Notes: generated by a model not told the origin, from the sequence alone. Positions 1-8,351 are shown, counted from the stretch's first letter. The stretch: DNA of 64,000 nt from Bacteroidota bacterium (GCA_023386235.1 JAEWKC010000041.1:11941-75940), one strand, 5' to 3'. Made by a program: numbers and translations.

Positions 1-2
1 GA

Positions 3-37
3 ATGCTTGCGACTAAATTTTCGCCTCGTGCAAGCAT
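3..37. repeat. Inverted repeat at window edge, possible terminator
   Basis: Perfect 8-base arms ATGCTTGC (3-10) and GCAAGCAT (30-37) enclose 19 bases. It lies just beyond the 3' end of the tonB-like gene on the minus strand, so it may be that gene's terminator. The bases that would carry the T-run lie at or beyond the window edge. The text is slightly similar to the repeat cluster at 63.8-63.9 kb. Confidence 0.4.
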
Positions 38-65
38 GGGAAGGAATAAAGTAAAAGACAGATAA

Positions 66-899
66 TTATTCCACAACAAAAACTATAGTCTGCTTCTTGT
101 AAGAATTTACTTGAATGTTGTTTTGAATACCCGGGTTCCAATTGCCACTGTTTTTAATAACGCGTACAGCTTCTTCGGCGGCACCAAAACCGGGATTGTT
201 CAAGGCTTTCACGTTACTAATCTTACCATTTTTTGCTACTACAAAACTTACGGTAACTTTATAGGTTCCGGCTGGCGCGCCATTTTCTACCGGCAAATCG
301 GCATTTAAATTTCTTTTTAAAAAGTTTTCCCAGTCGCCATCATAACTTGCCTGCACCTGCACTACGGGAAATATTTCTTCTTCTACTTTTTTATTGGTAA
401 CACTTGCCGCAATAGCTTCAAACTTTGCTCCTCCTTCGCCTTTTATATATACAGGAGGCGCAACAGCATTAGTTATTAGCCCTTCCTGATTTTCAAGCCC
501 TATGCGTACATTAGACAGCTCGTTCTGTTCTTTTATTACTTCTGTCACCAGTTTATCATTAGCTACTTTTGGCGTTACAAACTTTGTTATGGCTAACTTT
601 ACGGGTTCTGCTTTTATTTTTTCAATAGGCGGCAATGGCTTGACGGTCTGAACTTCTTTGGCCGGAGTTACAGGAGATAAATTTATTTCATCGGTTACAT
701 ACAATACATGCTCATGCTTTTGATTAGTGGCATAGCCTGTAAACAATACGATTAAAAAAGCAAAAGCACTCATAGCTAATATTGCCGCTACAAGCCGCTT
801 ATTATATGTCTTTCGTAATTCGTAGGCTCCGTATGCTTTGTTTCTGTCGTGAAAAACGATATCTAAAATATCGGACTGAAGGATCATTGCTTTTTCCAT
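66..899 (-). CDS. Energy transducer TonB-like protein
   Basis: Inner-membrane protein of 277 residues that should pass proton-motive-force energy to TonB-dependent outer-membrane receptors. The N terminus carries the DRNKAYGAYELRK motif common in Bacteroidota TonB proteins (about residues 18-30). One membrane segment follows at about 37-56, then a periplasmic stretch with prolines and valines, and a C-terminal TonB fold from about 185 containing GTYKVTVSFVVAKNGK and a glycine/valine-rich end. It lies 30 bases downstream of exbD on the same strand, so the two are probably co-transcribed. No exbB is visible, so the motor partner must be encoded elsewhere. The family assignment is firm; the receptors it serves are unknown. 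Confidence 0.88.
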   Translation of the reverse strand: MEKAMILQSDILDIVFHDRNKAYGAYELRKTYNKRLVAAILAMSAFAFLIVLFTGYATNQKHEHVLYVTDEINLSPVTPAKEVQTVKPLPPIEKIKAEPVKLAITKFVTPKVANDKLVTEVIKEQNELSNVRIGLENQEGLITNAVAPPVYIKGEGGAKFEAIAASVTNKKVEEEIFPVVQVQASYDGDWENFLKRNLNADLPVENGAPAGTYKVTVSFVVAKNGKISNVKALNNPGFGAAEEAVRVIKNSGNWNPGIQNNIQVNSYKKQTIVFVVE

Positions 900-929
900 G
901 ATTGACTTTTTTATAGTGAAAGATCAGAT

Positions 930-1439
930 TTACATTTTTTTAAATACCGTTAGATGCTCTGGTTGATGATTGGTGAGTAAAGCATACCTGTCAATAAGCG
1001 AAATATGCATCTCGTCCAATATATCAACTACATTTTTATATGTGCTGTTGTTTCCCGGAACAATAATAACCATCAGCTTTTCAGACGATATATTTTTTTT
1101 AGCGCTTATCAGGATATTCCTTATTTCTTTATAGCTTACTTCCTTCACATTCGATAAATTTTCTTTTAATGCGCCCACGTAATAATAAAGCTTATCTCCG
1201 TCGGGCAATATGATTACAGCTCCCGACTCAGGTGTTTTTGTGGCAGCCCCTTTCTCATCCGGCATTGACAGGCGCATAGCGGCAGGAGAACTTAATGTAG
1301 TAGTGAATACAAAAAAAGTGATCAGCAAAAATCCTAAATCAACCATCGGTGTCAGATCAACGCTTAAGACTTTTCTTTGATTACGCTTCAGGGCATATTT
1401 TCCCTGCCCTCTTCCTGAGGTTTGTATAATAAGTGCCAT
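930..1439 (-). CDS. exbD: ExbD/TolR-family biopolymer transport protein
   Basis: ExbD-type subunit of the proton-driven motor that powers TonB. At 169 residues it is in the usual range. A basic cytoplasmic N terminus rich in K and R precedes one membrane helix at about residues 31-50. The motif DLTPMVDLGFLLITFF contains the aspartate expected to carry protons. The rest is a periplasmic domain ending in a conserved-looking segment VVDILDEMHI. It is the first gene of a two-gene unit with tonB. ExbB is normally encoded immediately upstream, but here the upstream neighbour is the divergent dacB gene. Co-occurrence with TonB rather than TolA or TolB supports ExbD over TolR. Confidence 0.88.
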   Translation of the reverse strand: MALIIQTSGRGQGKYALKRNQRKVLSVDLTPMVDLGFLLITFFVFTTTLSSPAAMRLSMPDEKGAATKTPESGAVIILPDGDKLYYYVGALKENLSNVKEVSYKEIRNILISAKKNISSEKLMVIIVPGNNSTYKNVVDILDEMHISLIDRYALLTNHQPEHLTVFKKM

Positions 1440-1666
1440 AAAATATAGATTTAGTGTTTTTTTGTTATAAGCAATTCTTTACAAGGCGCATCAAATATAG
1501 CTTTGATGCACAGTATCATTATTTTCCTATAAACTTATTCTGATTTTTTGTGTTCATATATAAGATCGTTTTCCTTATATTTTTCCATAAATAATTCTTT
1601 ATTTTTTTTATTAGCAATGAAAAAATAATTAATTCCTTATTTTTATTCCACTAAAAAAATCAATAC

Positions 1667-3076
1667 ATGCGTAAACTTTTGTCACTATTCATTTTTCTTT
1701 TTATCTCTACTGCTATTTTAGCTCAGTCTATTTCTTCTGTTTTGGACAGAGCGGTTAATACCCTGCTCAATGATCCTCAAATGAAGCACGCGTCTTTTGG
1801 ATTGTATGTGGCCGACAGGCAAACCGGAAAGCTTTTGTATCAAAAGAACGGTTACTCCATACTATCTCCGGCCAGCACACAAAAAACTTTTACCGCTATT
1901 GCCGCGTTGGATATATTAGGGAAAGATTTTACATACAAAACACCTGTGCTACACACAGGAACCATTGACGACGGTATTCTTAAAGGAGACCTTATCATAA
2001 AAGCTTCGGGCGACCCGAGTTTCGGAAGTTGGAGATACGACGGTTATAAATATAATGATGTAAAAAAAGTCTTTCTTGATATCATTGCTAATGCGGGTAT
2101 CAGGGCCATAGACGGAAATATAATCATTGACAACAATCATTATGACCTGCAGCCTCTGCCCGGCGGCTGGCCGTGGGATGATATTGGTAACTATTATGGT
2201 GCCGGCGATTGGGGACTGAACTGGAATGAGAATCAATTTGATTTAAAAATAAAGCCCGGGAACACCGTGGGCAGTAACGCCGCAATAATCGGCAGCGAAC
2301 CCGAGCTGCAGGATGTAACTATCATTAATAAATTAAAAACTACCAAAGAAGATAATACGCAACTATACTTCGCACCATATTCAAAAGTGGCTTTCGCGGA
2401 AGGAACGGTGCCCGTGGGTAAATCGGTAGTAACAGCCAGCGGAGCCATGCCCAATCCTCCCAGGCAGTTTTTGCATGAGATAAAAAAATGGTTAACGGAA
2501 AAAAATATTTATACTACGGGTGAATATTTATCAGCGATAGATTACCAGATGAATAATAAAATTATACCGCAAAACGGCACAGAAATCGGGACATTTATTT
2601 CTCCGTCTATGGACAAAATTGAATACTGGTTTATGCGGAAAAGCGTAAACCTCTATGGAGAAGCATTTGCCAAAACAATTGCGTATCAGAAAAACGGATA
2701 TGGTTCTACAGATAATGGAATAGAGTTAATAAAAAAATTTTGGGAAGAGAAAGGGATTAATTTAAAAGAACTAAAAATGATAGATGGCAGTGGGCTTTCT
2801 CCGCAAAACGCGGTATCTCCTCATGCCGAAGTACAGGCTTTATTGTATGCCAAAGACCAAAGCTATTTCAAAGAGTTTTATGAATCCATACCACTGTACA
2901 ACGATATGAAAATGAAGAGTGGCACCATCGCGCGCTGTAAAGGATTTGCAGGATATCAAACTTCTGCTTCCGGTAAGCAATATGTATTCTCCATTATCAT
3001 TAATAACTACGATGGAAGCTCCTACTCTATAGTTCCTAAAATGTATAAGTTGCTTGATAATCTTAAAAAATACTAG
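1667..3076 (+). CDS. dacB: D-alanyl-D-alanine carboxypeptidase/endopeptidase (PBP4, S13)
   Basis: Periplasmic low-molecular-weight penicillin-binding protein that trims peptidoglycan stem peptides or cuts cross-links. The 469-residue length fits the S13 family. A signal peptide occupies about residues 1-19, ending ILAQ. The three catalytic motifs of the serine penicilloyl-transferase fold are present: STQK at 70-73 (nucleophile serine and lysine), SVN at about 322, and KSGT near 417. Between the first two lies the large insert typical of this family, including DGSG-type turns. The gene starts 227 bases from the divergent exbD and ends 12 bases before the sirtuin gene, suggesting co-transcription with it. 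Confidence 0.93.
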   Translation: MRKLLSLFIFLFISTAILAQSISSVLDRAVNTLLNDPQMKHASFGLYVADRQTGKLLYQKNGYSILSPASTQKTFTAIAALDILGKDFTYKTPVLHTGTIDDGILKGDLIIKASGDPSFGSWRYDGYKYNDVKKVFLDIIANAGIRAIDGNIIIDNNHYDLQPLPGGWPWDDIGNYYGAGDWGLNWNENQFDLKIKPGNTVGSNAAIIGSEPELQDVTIINKLKTTKEDNTQLYFAPYSKVAFAEGTVPVGKSVVTASGAMPNPPRQFLHEIKKWLTEKNIYTTGEYLSAIDYQMNNKIIPQNGTEIGTFISPSMDKIEYWFMRKSVNLYGEAFAKTIAYQKNGYGSTDNGIELIKKFWEEKGINLKELKMIDGSGLSPQNAVSPHAEVQALLYAKDQSYFKEFYESIPLYNDMKMKSGTIARCKGFAGYQTSASGKQYVFSIIINNYDGSSYSIVPKMYKLLDNLKKY

Positions 3077-3088
3077 ATATACTCCATT

Positions 3089-3775
3089 ATGAAAAATTTA
3101 GTAGTACTTACTGGCGCGGGCATAAGCGCGGAAAGCGGCATTGCTACGTTTCGCGACTCGAACGGATTGTGGTGCAATCACCGGGTAGAAGACGTAGCCA
3201 CGCCCGAGGGATGGTATAAAAATAAGCAACTGGTGCTTGACTTCTATAACGAAAGACGCAGAGGTCTGATGAAAGCCGAGCCGAATGAAGCCCACAAAAA
3301 ACTGGCTGAACTACAAAAATATTTCAATGTAACTATCATCACACAAAACGTAGATGACCTACACGAAAGAGCAGGATCTGAAAATGTCATTCATTTGCAT
3401 GGCGAACTTAAAAAAGCCAGAAGTGAAAAAAACGAAGAACTTGTATACGACTGCCATGCAGATATTGCAATAGGCGATCTGGCAGAAGATGGTGCGCAGC
3501 TAAGACCACACATAGTATGGTTTGGAGAACCTGTACCCATGATAGAACCCGCAACATTGGCTACTGAAACCGCTGATATTTTTCTTATTGTAGGCACCTC
3601 GCTGCAAGTATATCCTGCTGCGGGTTTGCTGCACTACAGACCGGTAAATTGTGCAGTATATTTAATAGATCCAATAGCCCCGGAAACAAAATTCCCCCGG
3701 GAGAATTTTATACAAAAAAGCGCTTCCGAGGGAATGAAAATTTTTAAAGATTTAATTCTCCGGGCAGAGAATTAA
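3089..3775 (+). CDS. cobB: Sir2-family NAD-dependent protein deacylase (class III)
   Basis: Cytosolic sirtuin that removes acyl groups from lysines using NAD. The 228 residues carry GAGISAESGI (9-18), FRD (21-23), TQNVDDLHERAG (85-96), the catalytic histidine in HLHGE (H104), and GTSLQVYPAAG. Tyr53 and Arg56 in DFYNERR match the Tyr-x-x-Arg pair that selects succinyl or malonyl substrates in SIRT5-type enzymes. The small domain lacks the four zinc-binding cysteines of E. coli CobB: only one cysteine lies between the histidine and LRPHIVWFGE. It follows dacB by 12 bases, and its stop codon overlaps the stop of the convergent metZ. The fold is certain; desuccinylase preference is inferred. Confidence 0.9.
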   Translation: MKNLVVLTGAGISAESGIATFRDSNGLWCNHRVEDVATPEGWYKNKQLVLDFYNERRRGLMKAEPNEAHKKLAELQKYFNVTIITQNVDDLHERAGSENVIHLHGELKKARSEKNEELVYDCHADIAIGDLAEDGAQLRPHIVWFGEPVPMIEPATLATETADIFLIVGTSLQVYPAAGLLHYRPVNCAVYLIDPIAPETKFPRENFIQKSASEGMKIFKDLILRAEN

Positions 3776-3776
3776 A
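3751..3776. terminator. Hairpin spanning convergent stop codons
   Basis: Perfect 10-base arms TTTAATTCTC (3751-3760) and GAGAATTAAA (3767-3776) with loop CGGGCA. The hairpin lies inside the last codons of the sirtuin gene and includes the overlapping stops of the sirtuin (TAA 3773-3775) and metZ (TTA 3772-3774). It is followed by TCTTTTCC on the plus strand and TCTTTAAAAATTTT on the minus strand. It probably serves as a shared terminator. Confidence 0.6.
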
Positions 3777-4950
3777 TCTTTTCCAGTGCTTGGTAAATAT
3801 CGTCCAGTATATCATCTGCGTATTCCAGTCCTACAGATAATCTTATCAAACCAGGCGTGATACCTACTGCCAACCGCTCGTCTTCCGTAAGTTTAGCGTG
3901 TGTTGTAGTGGTAGGATGCGATACAATGGTTCTGCTGTCTCCGAGATTAGAAGTAAGTGTAAGCCATTCAAGATTATCCATGAAACTTTGCGCGGATTTC
4001 AATCCTCCTGCCACCTCAAAGCATACGATACCGCCGCCTGCCGACATTTGTTTTTTTGCAACTGCATAATCAGGATGCGAAGCAAGCATAGGATATTTAA
4101 CTAAACTAATTTTATCATGCTTTTCTAATGCCTCAGCTATGTATAAAGCATTTGCACAGTGTTTATCTATGCGCACATGCAGCGTTTCCAGGCTCTTGCT
4201 TATAGTCCATGCATTAAACGCGGAAAGCGTAGGCCCCGTACTTCTGCAAAACAAATACACTTCGTGCACCAGCTCTTTTTTCCCGGAAATTGATCCGGCC
4301 AGTACCCTGCCTTGCCCGTCCATCCATTTAGTAGCAGAGTGCACTACAATGTCGATGCCATGCTCAATAGGTCGCTGCACAATGGGTGTAGCAAAACAAT
4401 TGTCTACCACTGTTATAATATTGTGCCTCTTTGCTATTGCGGCTATTTTCTCCAGATCAATAATTTCAAGCTGCGGATTGGTGGGTGTTTCAAAATAAAT
4501 CATCTTAGTGTTAGGTTTTATTTCTTTTTCCCACGCATCGGTATCAGCTGCTTTTACATACGTATATTCTATTCCAAATTTAGGAAGGTATTTTGTTACG
4601 ATGGCATTAGTGCCGCCAAAAACAGAACTGCAACAAAGCAGGTGATCGCCGTTTTGCAGCAAAGCCATGAAAGTGCCAAAGATAGCCGCCATGCCGCTTG
4701 CTACAGCAAAGCCGTGCTCAGCATTTTCAAGCAATGCTATTTTATTGGAAAGCTCTTCCACATTAGGGTTGGTATACCTGCTATAGGTATTTGCCGGATA
4801 TTCTTCTGCAAATGCAGCCCTTATATCTTCTGAAGTGTCAAAGGAATAGCTGCTTGTTAAATACATAGGAGACGTATGCTCTCCCTGATACGTTTTATCC
4901 ATCCTGGCACGAATAGCCAAAGTGGACGGATGTAATTTTTTTCTCTCCAA
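3772..4950 (-). CDS. metZ: O-succinylhomoserine sulfhydrylase (trans-sulfuration PLP enzyme)
   Basis: PLP enzyme of the Cys/Met metabolism family, probably making homocysteine directly from O-succinylhomoserine and sulfide. The 392-residue length is normal. Visible marks are SRYTNPNVEELSNKIALLE, the PLP-stacking region ASGMAAIFGTF, YFETPTNP, VVDNCFATPI, and the internal-aldimine lysine in HSATKWMDGQG (K208). The GQGRV.AG segment after the lysine resembles MetZ more than cystathionine gamma-synthase or lyase, but this family is hard to subdivide by eye, so MetB or MetC activity is the alternative. The downstream end is convergent with the sirtuin gene, sharing overlapping stops. The OsmC-like gene lies 15 bases upstream on the same strand. 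Confidence 0.85.
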   Translation of the reverse strand: MERKKLHPSTLAIRARMDKTYQGEHTSPMYLTSSYSFDTSEDIRAAFAEEYPANTYSRYTNPNVEELSNKIALLENAEHGFAVASGMAAIFGTFMALLQNGDHLLCCSSVFGGTNAIVTKYLPKFGIEYTYVKAADTDAWEKEIKPNTKMIYFETPTNPQLEIIDLEKIAAIAKRHNIITVVDNCFATPIVQRPIEHGIDIVVHSATKWMDGQGRVLAGSISGKKELVHEVYLFCRSTGPTLSAFNAWTISKSLETLHVRIDKHCANALYIAEALEKHDKISLVKYPMLASHPDYAVAKKQMSAGGGIVCFEVAGGLKSAQSFMDNLEWLTLTSNLGDSRTIVSHPTTTTHAKLTEDERLAVGITPGLIRLSVGLEYADDILDDIYQALEKI

Positions 4951-4965
4951 AATAAATACGTTGTT

Positions 4966-5394
4966 TTAGTTTTCGTTGTTAACTATAATGTTAGTGGTTA
5001 TTTCCGCGCCGGCTCTTCTGAGCGTTTCTGCAACCGAGCAATATTTGTTCAAAGAAAGTTCTACCGCCCTTTCCACTTTACCCCTTTCTACATGACCAGA
5101 TACATGAAAGGTCATTTCTATATTTCTCCAAAGAGAAAAATGATCAACAGCCTCTCTTTCTGCATTAATGATTATTTTAAAGCCGTTCACTTCCTGCTTT
5201 TGCTTCTTCAAAATAAGCAATACGTCAATGCCCGCGCAACCCGCCAGACCTTTAAGCAGCAGGTGCATAGGTCTGGAACCAAATTCCTGACCGCCAATAT
5301 CAGCGCTTCCGTCTATTTTTGTAAGATGTCCGTTTTCATCGGTGGTTTCAAAACCAAATTCTCCCTGAACCTTTACTAATTCTATTTTTGCCAT
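4966..5394 (-). CDS. OsmC/Ohr-family protein
   Basis: Small cytosolic protein of 142 residues from the OsmC superfamily, whose characterised members are thiol peroxidases acting on organic hydroperoxides. The two conserved cysteines are visible in LAGCAGIDVL (about residue 53) and NKYCSVAETL (about 117). The middle segment has the expected alternating beta pattern. It lies 15 bases upstream of metZ, so the two likely share a transcript. Peroxidase activity is plausible because both cysteines are kept, but it is not proven: many OsmC-like proteins have unknown substrates. Confidence 0.85.
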   Translation of the reverse strand: MAKIELVKVQGEFGFETTDENGHLTKIDGSADIGGQEFGSRPMHLLLKGLAGCAGIDVLLILKKQKQEVNGFKIIINAEREAVDHFSLWRNIEMTFHVSGHVERGKVERAVELSLNKYCSVAETLRRAGAEITTNIIVNNEN

Positions 5395-5530
5395 ACAATT
5401 ATTTTAAGCAGATAAAAATACAAAATAATGAATAAAGTAGGTTATATTATTACTTTTCCAAATAAAATGTTAACCAGATTAACAGTAGCGAGAATTAATT
5501 TTTTATTAATTCTCATAATAAAGTTAATTT

Positions 5531-5564
5531 TTGCATCTAAATTAACTTTGTTTTAGTACCTTTG
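5531..5564 (+). promoter_or_regulatory. Candidate Bacteroidota promoter for the 107-residue secreted protein
   Basis: A TTG (-33) at 5531-5533 and TACCTTTG at 5557-5564 are separated by 23 bases, at the upper limit of the TTG-N17-23-TAnnTTTG form. A second -7 match, TAACTTTG, lies at 5543-5550 but has no well-placed -33. Transcription would begin near 5571, about 48 bases before the ATG at 5619. Confidence 0.5.
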
Positions 5565-5618
5565 GTACAAAATTAGTAGTAAAATAGTAAACATTATTTA
5601 ATAATAATCTTGATAATT

Positions 5619-5942
5619 ATGAAAACATTTAAAGTTATTGCATTGATTATTAGTTTTTCTATCCTCTCTATTTCTGCTGAAGCATCCATAGTGTTAACAA
5701 AGCTAGAAAATACAGGAGATACCGCGGCTATCAGGAAATTTAATAATTTATCTTTAAATAAAGTATCTACCAATAATAAATTTTCTCTTAATGTAAAACA
5801 AGAGACTTCTTCTCAACCTCTTAAGAATTATAATACTTTTGATATCAAAAGTAAAAAACCTTCTTATGTAGAATCTGTGTTGATGCGTAAAGGCAATAAC
5901 ATACAAGCTATTCCTTTATACAGGTATACACTTCCTTTCTAA
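5619..5942 (+). CDS. Small predicted secreted protein, unknown function
   Basis: I do not recognise this protein. The ATG at 5619 gives 107 residues; a TTG nine bases upstream is less likely. A signal peptide is visible: Lys-containing start, hydrophobic VIALIISFSILSIS, then AEA cleavage near residue 20. The mature part is short, polar and rich in N, K and S, with no cysteines or known motif, and ends in a small hydrophobic run with YRYTLPF. It stands alone between the osmC-like gene (divergent) and rpmH, with its own promoter candidate. It is a real gene by promoter, signal peptide and codon use; its role is unknown. Confidence 0.6.
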   Translation: MKTFKVIALIISFSILSISAEASIVLTKLENTGDTAAIRKFNNLSLNKVSTNNKFSLNVKQETSSQPLKNYNTFDIKSKKPSYVESVLMRKGNNIQAIPLYRYTLPF

Positions 5943-5961
5943 AAAAACAGGTGATATTTTT

Positions 5962-5991
5962 TTGATTTACGGCAGTTAATACTTAATTTTG
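5962..5991 (+). promoter_or_regulatory. Promoter of rpmH-rnpA-yidD
   Basis: TTG at 5962-5964, exactly 19 bases, then TAATTTTG at 5984-5991. This is a full match to the Bacteroidota consensus TTG-N17-23-TAnnTTTG. The start would be near 5998, leaving a leader of about 150 bases before the rpmH ATG at 6149. That leader contains a short in-frame ATG reading frame at 6072-6125. Confidence 0.75.
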
Positions 5992-6148
5992 CACACCTTT
6001 CACAGGAAGAGGTAATGGTGACCTTTTCTGTACAGACAATGAAAACATTATTTTAGTAATTTGAAAATGAAATGAAGGCTAATTTGCTTCTCGAAATTTG
6101 GCCCGGTATTTCTAAAGTAAATTAAAAAACATTAAAAGAGATTAAACA

Positions 6149-6304
6149 ATGAAACGTACATTTCAACCTCATAACCGCCGTCGTAAATCTGTTCATGGTT
6201 TCCGTAAGCGTATGGCTTCGGCAAACGGTCGTAAAGTATTGGCTTCACGTCGTGCAAAAGGTCGTAAAAAACTGACTGTATCTGATGAAAGCAAATTAAA
6301 ATAA
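6149..6304 (+). CDS. rpmH: 50S ribosomal protein L34
   Basis: Ribosomal protein L34, 51 residues, too short to be picked up by length-limited gene calling. It begins [18 protein letters not shown] and continues with [24 protein letters not shown], the standard arginine/lysine-rich L34 pattern, followed by a short C-terminal TVSDESKLK extension. The ATG at 6149 follows AAAAGAGATTAAACA. It is the first gene of the classic rpmH-rnpA-yidD order and is preceded by a consensus promoter. A hairpin with a T-run 32 bases after the stop may end or attenuate the transcript before rnpA. Confidence 0.97.
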   Translation: MKRTFQPHNRRRKSVHGFRKRMASANGRKVLASRRAKGRKKLTVSDESKLK

Positions 6305-6335
6305 TATTCAATTTATTTTATTGATAAAAATATTT

Positions 6336-6361
6336 AAAGCTCCTTAACGGGAGCTTTTTTA
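6336..6361 (+). terminator. Terminator or attenuator between rpmH and rnpA
   Basis: Arms AAAGCTCC (6336-6343) and GGAGCTTT (6350-6357) with a six-base loop, followed by a T-run to 6361. It would let L34 be made in excess over RNase P protein. Confidence 0.75.
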
Positions 6362-6397
6362 GTATTTGAGAGAAAACAAGTATTTTTGAAAAGATAA

Positions 6398-6778
6398 ATG
6401 ACTCGCCTTTTCACATATAACAAAAAGGAAAGATTAAAAAGCAGAAAACAAATTGAACAACTTTTTACTCAGGGCAAAAGTGTAAACAACTATCCCGTAA
6501 AATTGTTTTATTTTTTTAATTCAGAGGATGTACTACCCAACGTTAAGGCAGGAGTGGGTGTAAGTAAGAAATATTTTAAAAGCGCGGTAAAAAGAAACAG
6601 GATAAAAAGACTCCTGCGCGAAGCATACAGACTAAATAAGCATATAATCACTGATAATGCAAACAACAAAAATAGAACTGCCCACATTTTTTTTCTGTAT
6701 ACTTCAGCGGAAATATTATCTTACAGCGAAATAGAAAAAAAAGTAGTGGCATTGATGACTATGATGATAAATAAATAA
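6398..6778 (+). CDS. rnpA: Ribonuclease P protein component
   Basis: Protein subunit of RNase P, which helps the RNA subunit cut 5' leaders from tRNA precursors. It is 126 residues long. The start [18 protein letters not shown] and the RNR motif in [18 protein letters not shown] (about 61-78) are diagnostic. It follows rpmH in the usual order and is one base away from yidD. The RNA subunit rnpB was not seen in this window. Confidence 0.95.
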   Translation: MTRLFTYNKKERLKSRKQIEQLFTQGKSVNNYPVKLFYFFNSEDVLPNVKAGVGVSKKYFKSAVKRNRIKRLLREAYRLNKHIITDNANNKNRTAHIFFLYTSAEILSYSEIEKKVVALMTMMINK

Positions 6779-6779
6779 C

Positions 6780-7010
6780 GTGAACAGACTATTAAAAATA
6801 CTCAGCTATCCTTTCATTTTACTGATTAAAATATATCAGTACGGCATATCTCCGCTTCTGGGTCCTAAATGCAGGTATACACCTACCTGTTCGCAATATT
6901 CTATAGAAGCTTTTAAAAAATATGGTGTAATAAAAGGATTTGTATTAACGGTTAAGAGAATTTCCAAATGCCACCCCTGGGGCGGCAGTGGCTATGACCC
7001 TGTACCTTAA
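6780..7010 (+). CDS. yidD: Membrane protein insertion efficiency factor YidD
   Basis: Small protein of 76 residues that assists insertion of inner-membrane proteins together with YidC. The signature runs through [17 protein letters not shown] and GGSGYDPVP, with the conserved cysteines. The start is GTG at 6780, one base after the rnpA stop, so translation is probably coupled. An amphipathic N-terminal helix ([14 protein letters not shown]) fits membrane association. yidC is not in this window. Confidence 0.95.
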   Translation: MNRLLKILSYPFILLIKIYQYGISPLLGPKCRYTPTCSQYSIEAFKKYGVIKGFVLTVKRISKCHPWGGSGYDPVP

Positions 7011-7077
7011 CCATTTATTAGCCTATTTAGAATAAAAAATATCATTGCATGAAGATCTATAAACTTAAAATAAACAA

Positions 7078-8199
7078 ATGAAAATAGGAATTGTTTGCTA
7101 CCCTACTTTTGGCGGTAGCGGTGTACTGGCTACAGAATTAGGAAAAGGACTGGCGCTCAATGGGCATCAAGTGCATTTTATAACTTATAGCCAACCGGTA
7201 AGATTAGACATTTTTAATCCGAATGTATATTATCATGAAGTGCCCGTGCCTTCTTATCCTTTATTCGAATATCCTCCTTACGAACTGGCACTGGCAAGTA
7301 CATTGGTAGATGTTATCACAAAATATAAACTGGATATTTTGCATGTGCATTATGCTATACCCCACGCTTCTGCGGGGCTTTTGGCAAAAAATATACTGTT
7401 GTCTAAAACGGGTAAATGCATACCATTGATCACAACCCTGCATGGCACGGATATAACACTGGTAGGAAAAGATAAAACATTTGAGCCTGCCGTAACTTAT
7501 TCCATCAACAAAAGTGACGGTATTACGGCCGTCTCAAAAAACCTGAAAGACGAAACCTATAAAAATTTCCCTATTACAAAAGATATCAAAGTCATATACA
7601 ACTTTGTAGATGTAAAAAGATTTGATGATCATTTCAGAGAAAAAAACCGTTGCCTGTTTGCGCCCGATAATGAGAAGATATTGCTGCACATGTCTAACTT
7701 TAGAAAAGTAAAACGTGTGAATGACGCTATAAAAATATTTGCCAAAGTAAGAGAAAAGCACAGTGCTATTTTATTAATGGTAGGTGACGGGCCGGAAAGA
7801 GGAAATGCCGAAGAGCTGGTCAAAGATCTGGATATATTTCCTTATGTGCGCTTTTTGGGCAAACAGGAAAAGGTAGAAGAGATCTTTCCCTGTGCAGATA
7901 TCTTCCTGCTACCATCGGAATATGAGAGCTTCGGGCTGGCGGCACTGGAAGCCATGGCTGCACATACGGCTGTGATAAGCACAAATGTAGGCGGTATACC
8001 AGAAGTGAATATAGAAGGAGAAACAGGGTTCATGTTTAATATAGGCGATATAGATACCGCGGCTGAAAAAGCCAACCTTTTACTGTCTGATGCGCAACTT
8101 CTTGCTACAGTTAAAGAAAATGCTTTTAAACATGCGCAACAGTTCGATATAAAAAAAATCATACCGCAGTATGAAGCGTTCTATAAAAGTTTTCTATAA
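7078..8199 (+). CDS. bshA: N-acetyl-alpha-D-glucosaminyl L-malate synthase
   Basis: First enzyme of bacillithiol synthesis: a GT4-family glycosyltransferase that joins UDP-GlcNAc to L-malate. The 373 residues begin IGIVCYPTFGGSGVLATELG, then HFITYSQPVRLD and HVHYAIPHAS, which closely follow B. subtilis BshA. The GT-B C-terminal half holds the E-x7-E motif in PSEYESFGLAALEAMA. The deacetylase (bshB) and ligase (bshC) are not in this window, but a YfiT/BstA-type bacillithiol transferase lies at 43.0-43.6 kb, supporting bacillithiol use. The gene stands 67 bases after yidD and 152 bases before glgA. Confidence 0.92.
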   Translation: MKIGIVCYPTFGGSGVLATELGKGLALNGHQVHFITYSQPVRLDIFNPNVYYHEVPVPSYPLFEYPPYELALASTLVDVITKYKLDILHVHYAIPHASAGLLAKNILLSKTGKCIPLITTLHGTDITLVGKDKTFEPAVTYSINKSDGITAVSKNLKDETYKNFPITKDIKVIYNFVDVKRFDDHFREKNRCLFAPDNEKILLHMSNFRKVKRVNDAIKIFAKVREKHSAILLMVGDGPERGNAEELVKDLDIFPYVRFLGKQEKVEEIFPCADIFLLPSEYESFGLAALEAMAAHTAVISTNVGGIPEVNIEGETGFMFNIGDIDTAAEKANLLLSDAQLLATVKENAFKHAQQFDIKKIIPQYEAFYKSFL

Positions 8200-8351
8200 C
8201 AATTTATTGTTATGAAATCTTTTTGCGTAGATTGAATTTTTATATCCATTAAATTCGTTTTATGATAAAAAACATTTTTTAATATATAAAAAAACACTAA
8301 CTTGGAAACTGATATTAGTTAGCCCTCACGGGCGGGTTAGATAATAATTTT

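Noticed and set aside
1440..1666. Promoters in the exbD-dacB divergent gap
   Set aside because: A minus-strand -7 match (TATATTTG, 1492-1499) has no -33 at the right spacing, and the dacB side has only a partial match; not strong enough to list.
3089..3775. Sirtuin as a possible antiphage (Thoeris/DSR-like) gene
   Set aside because: It is a compact class III deacylase with all catalytic residues and no attached helicase, Argonaute or TIR partner; its neighbours are metabolic.
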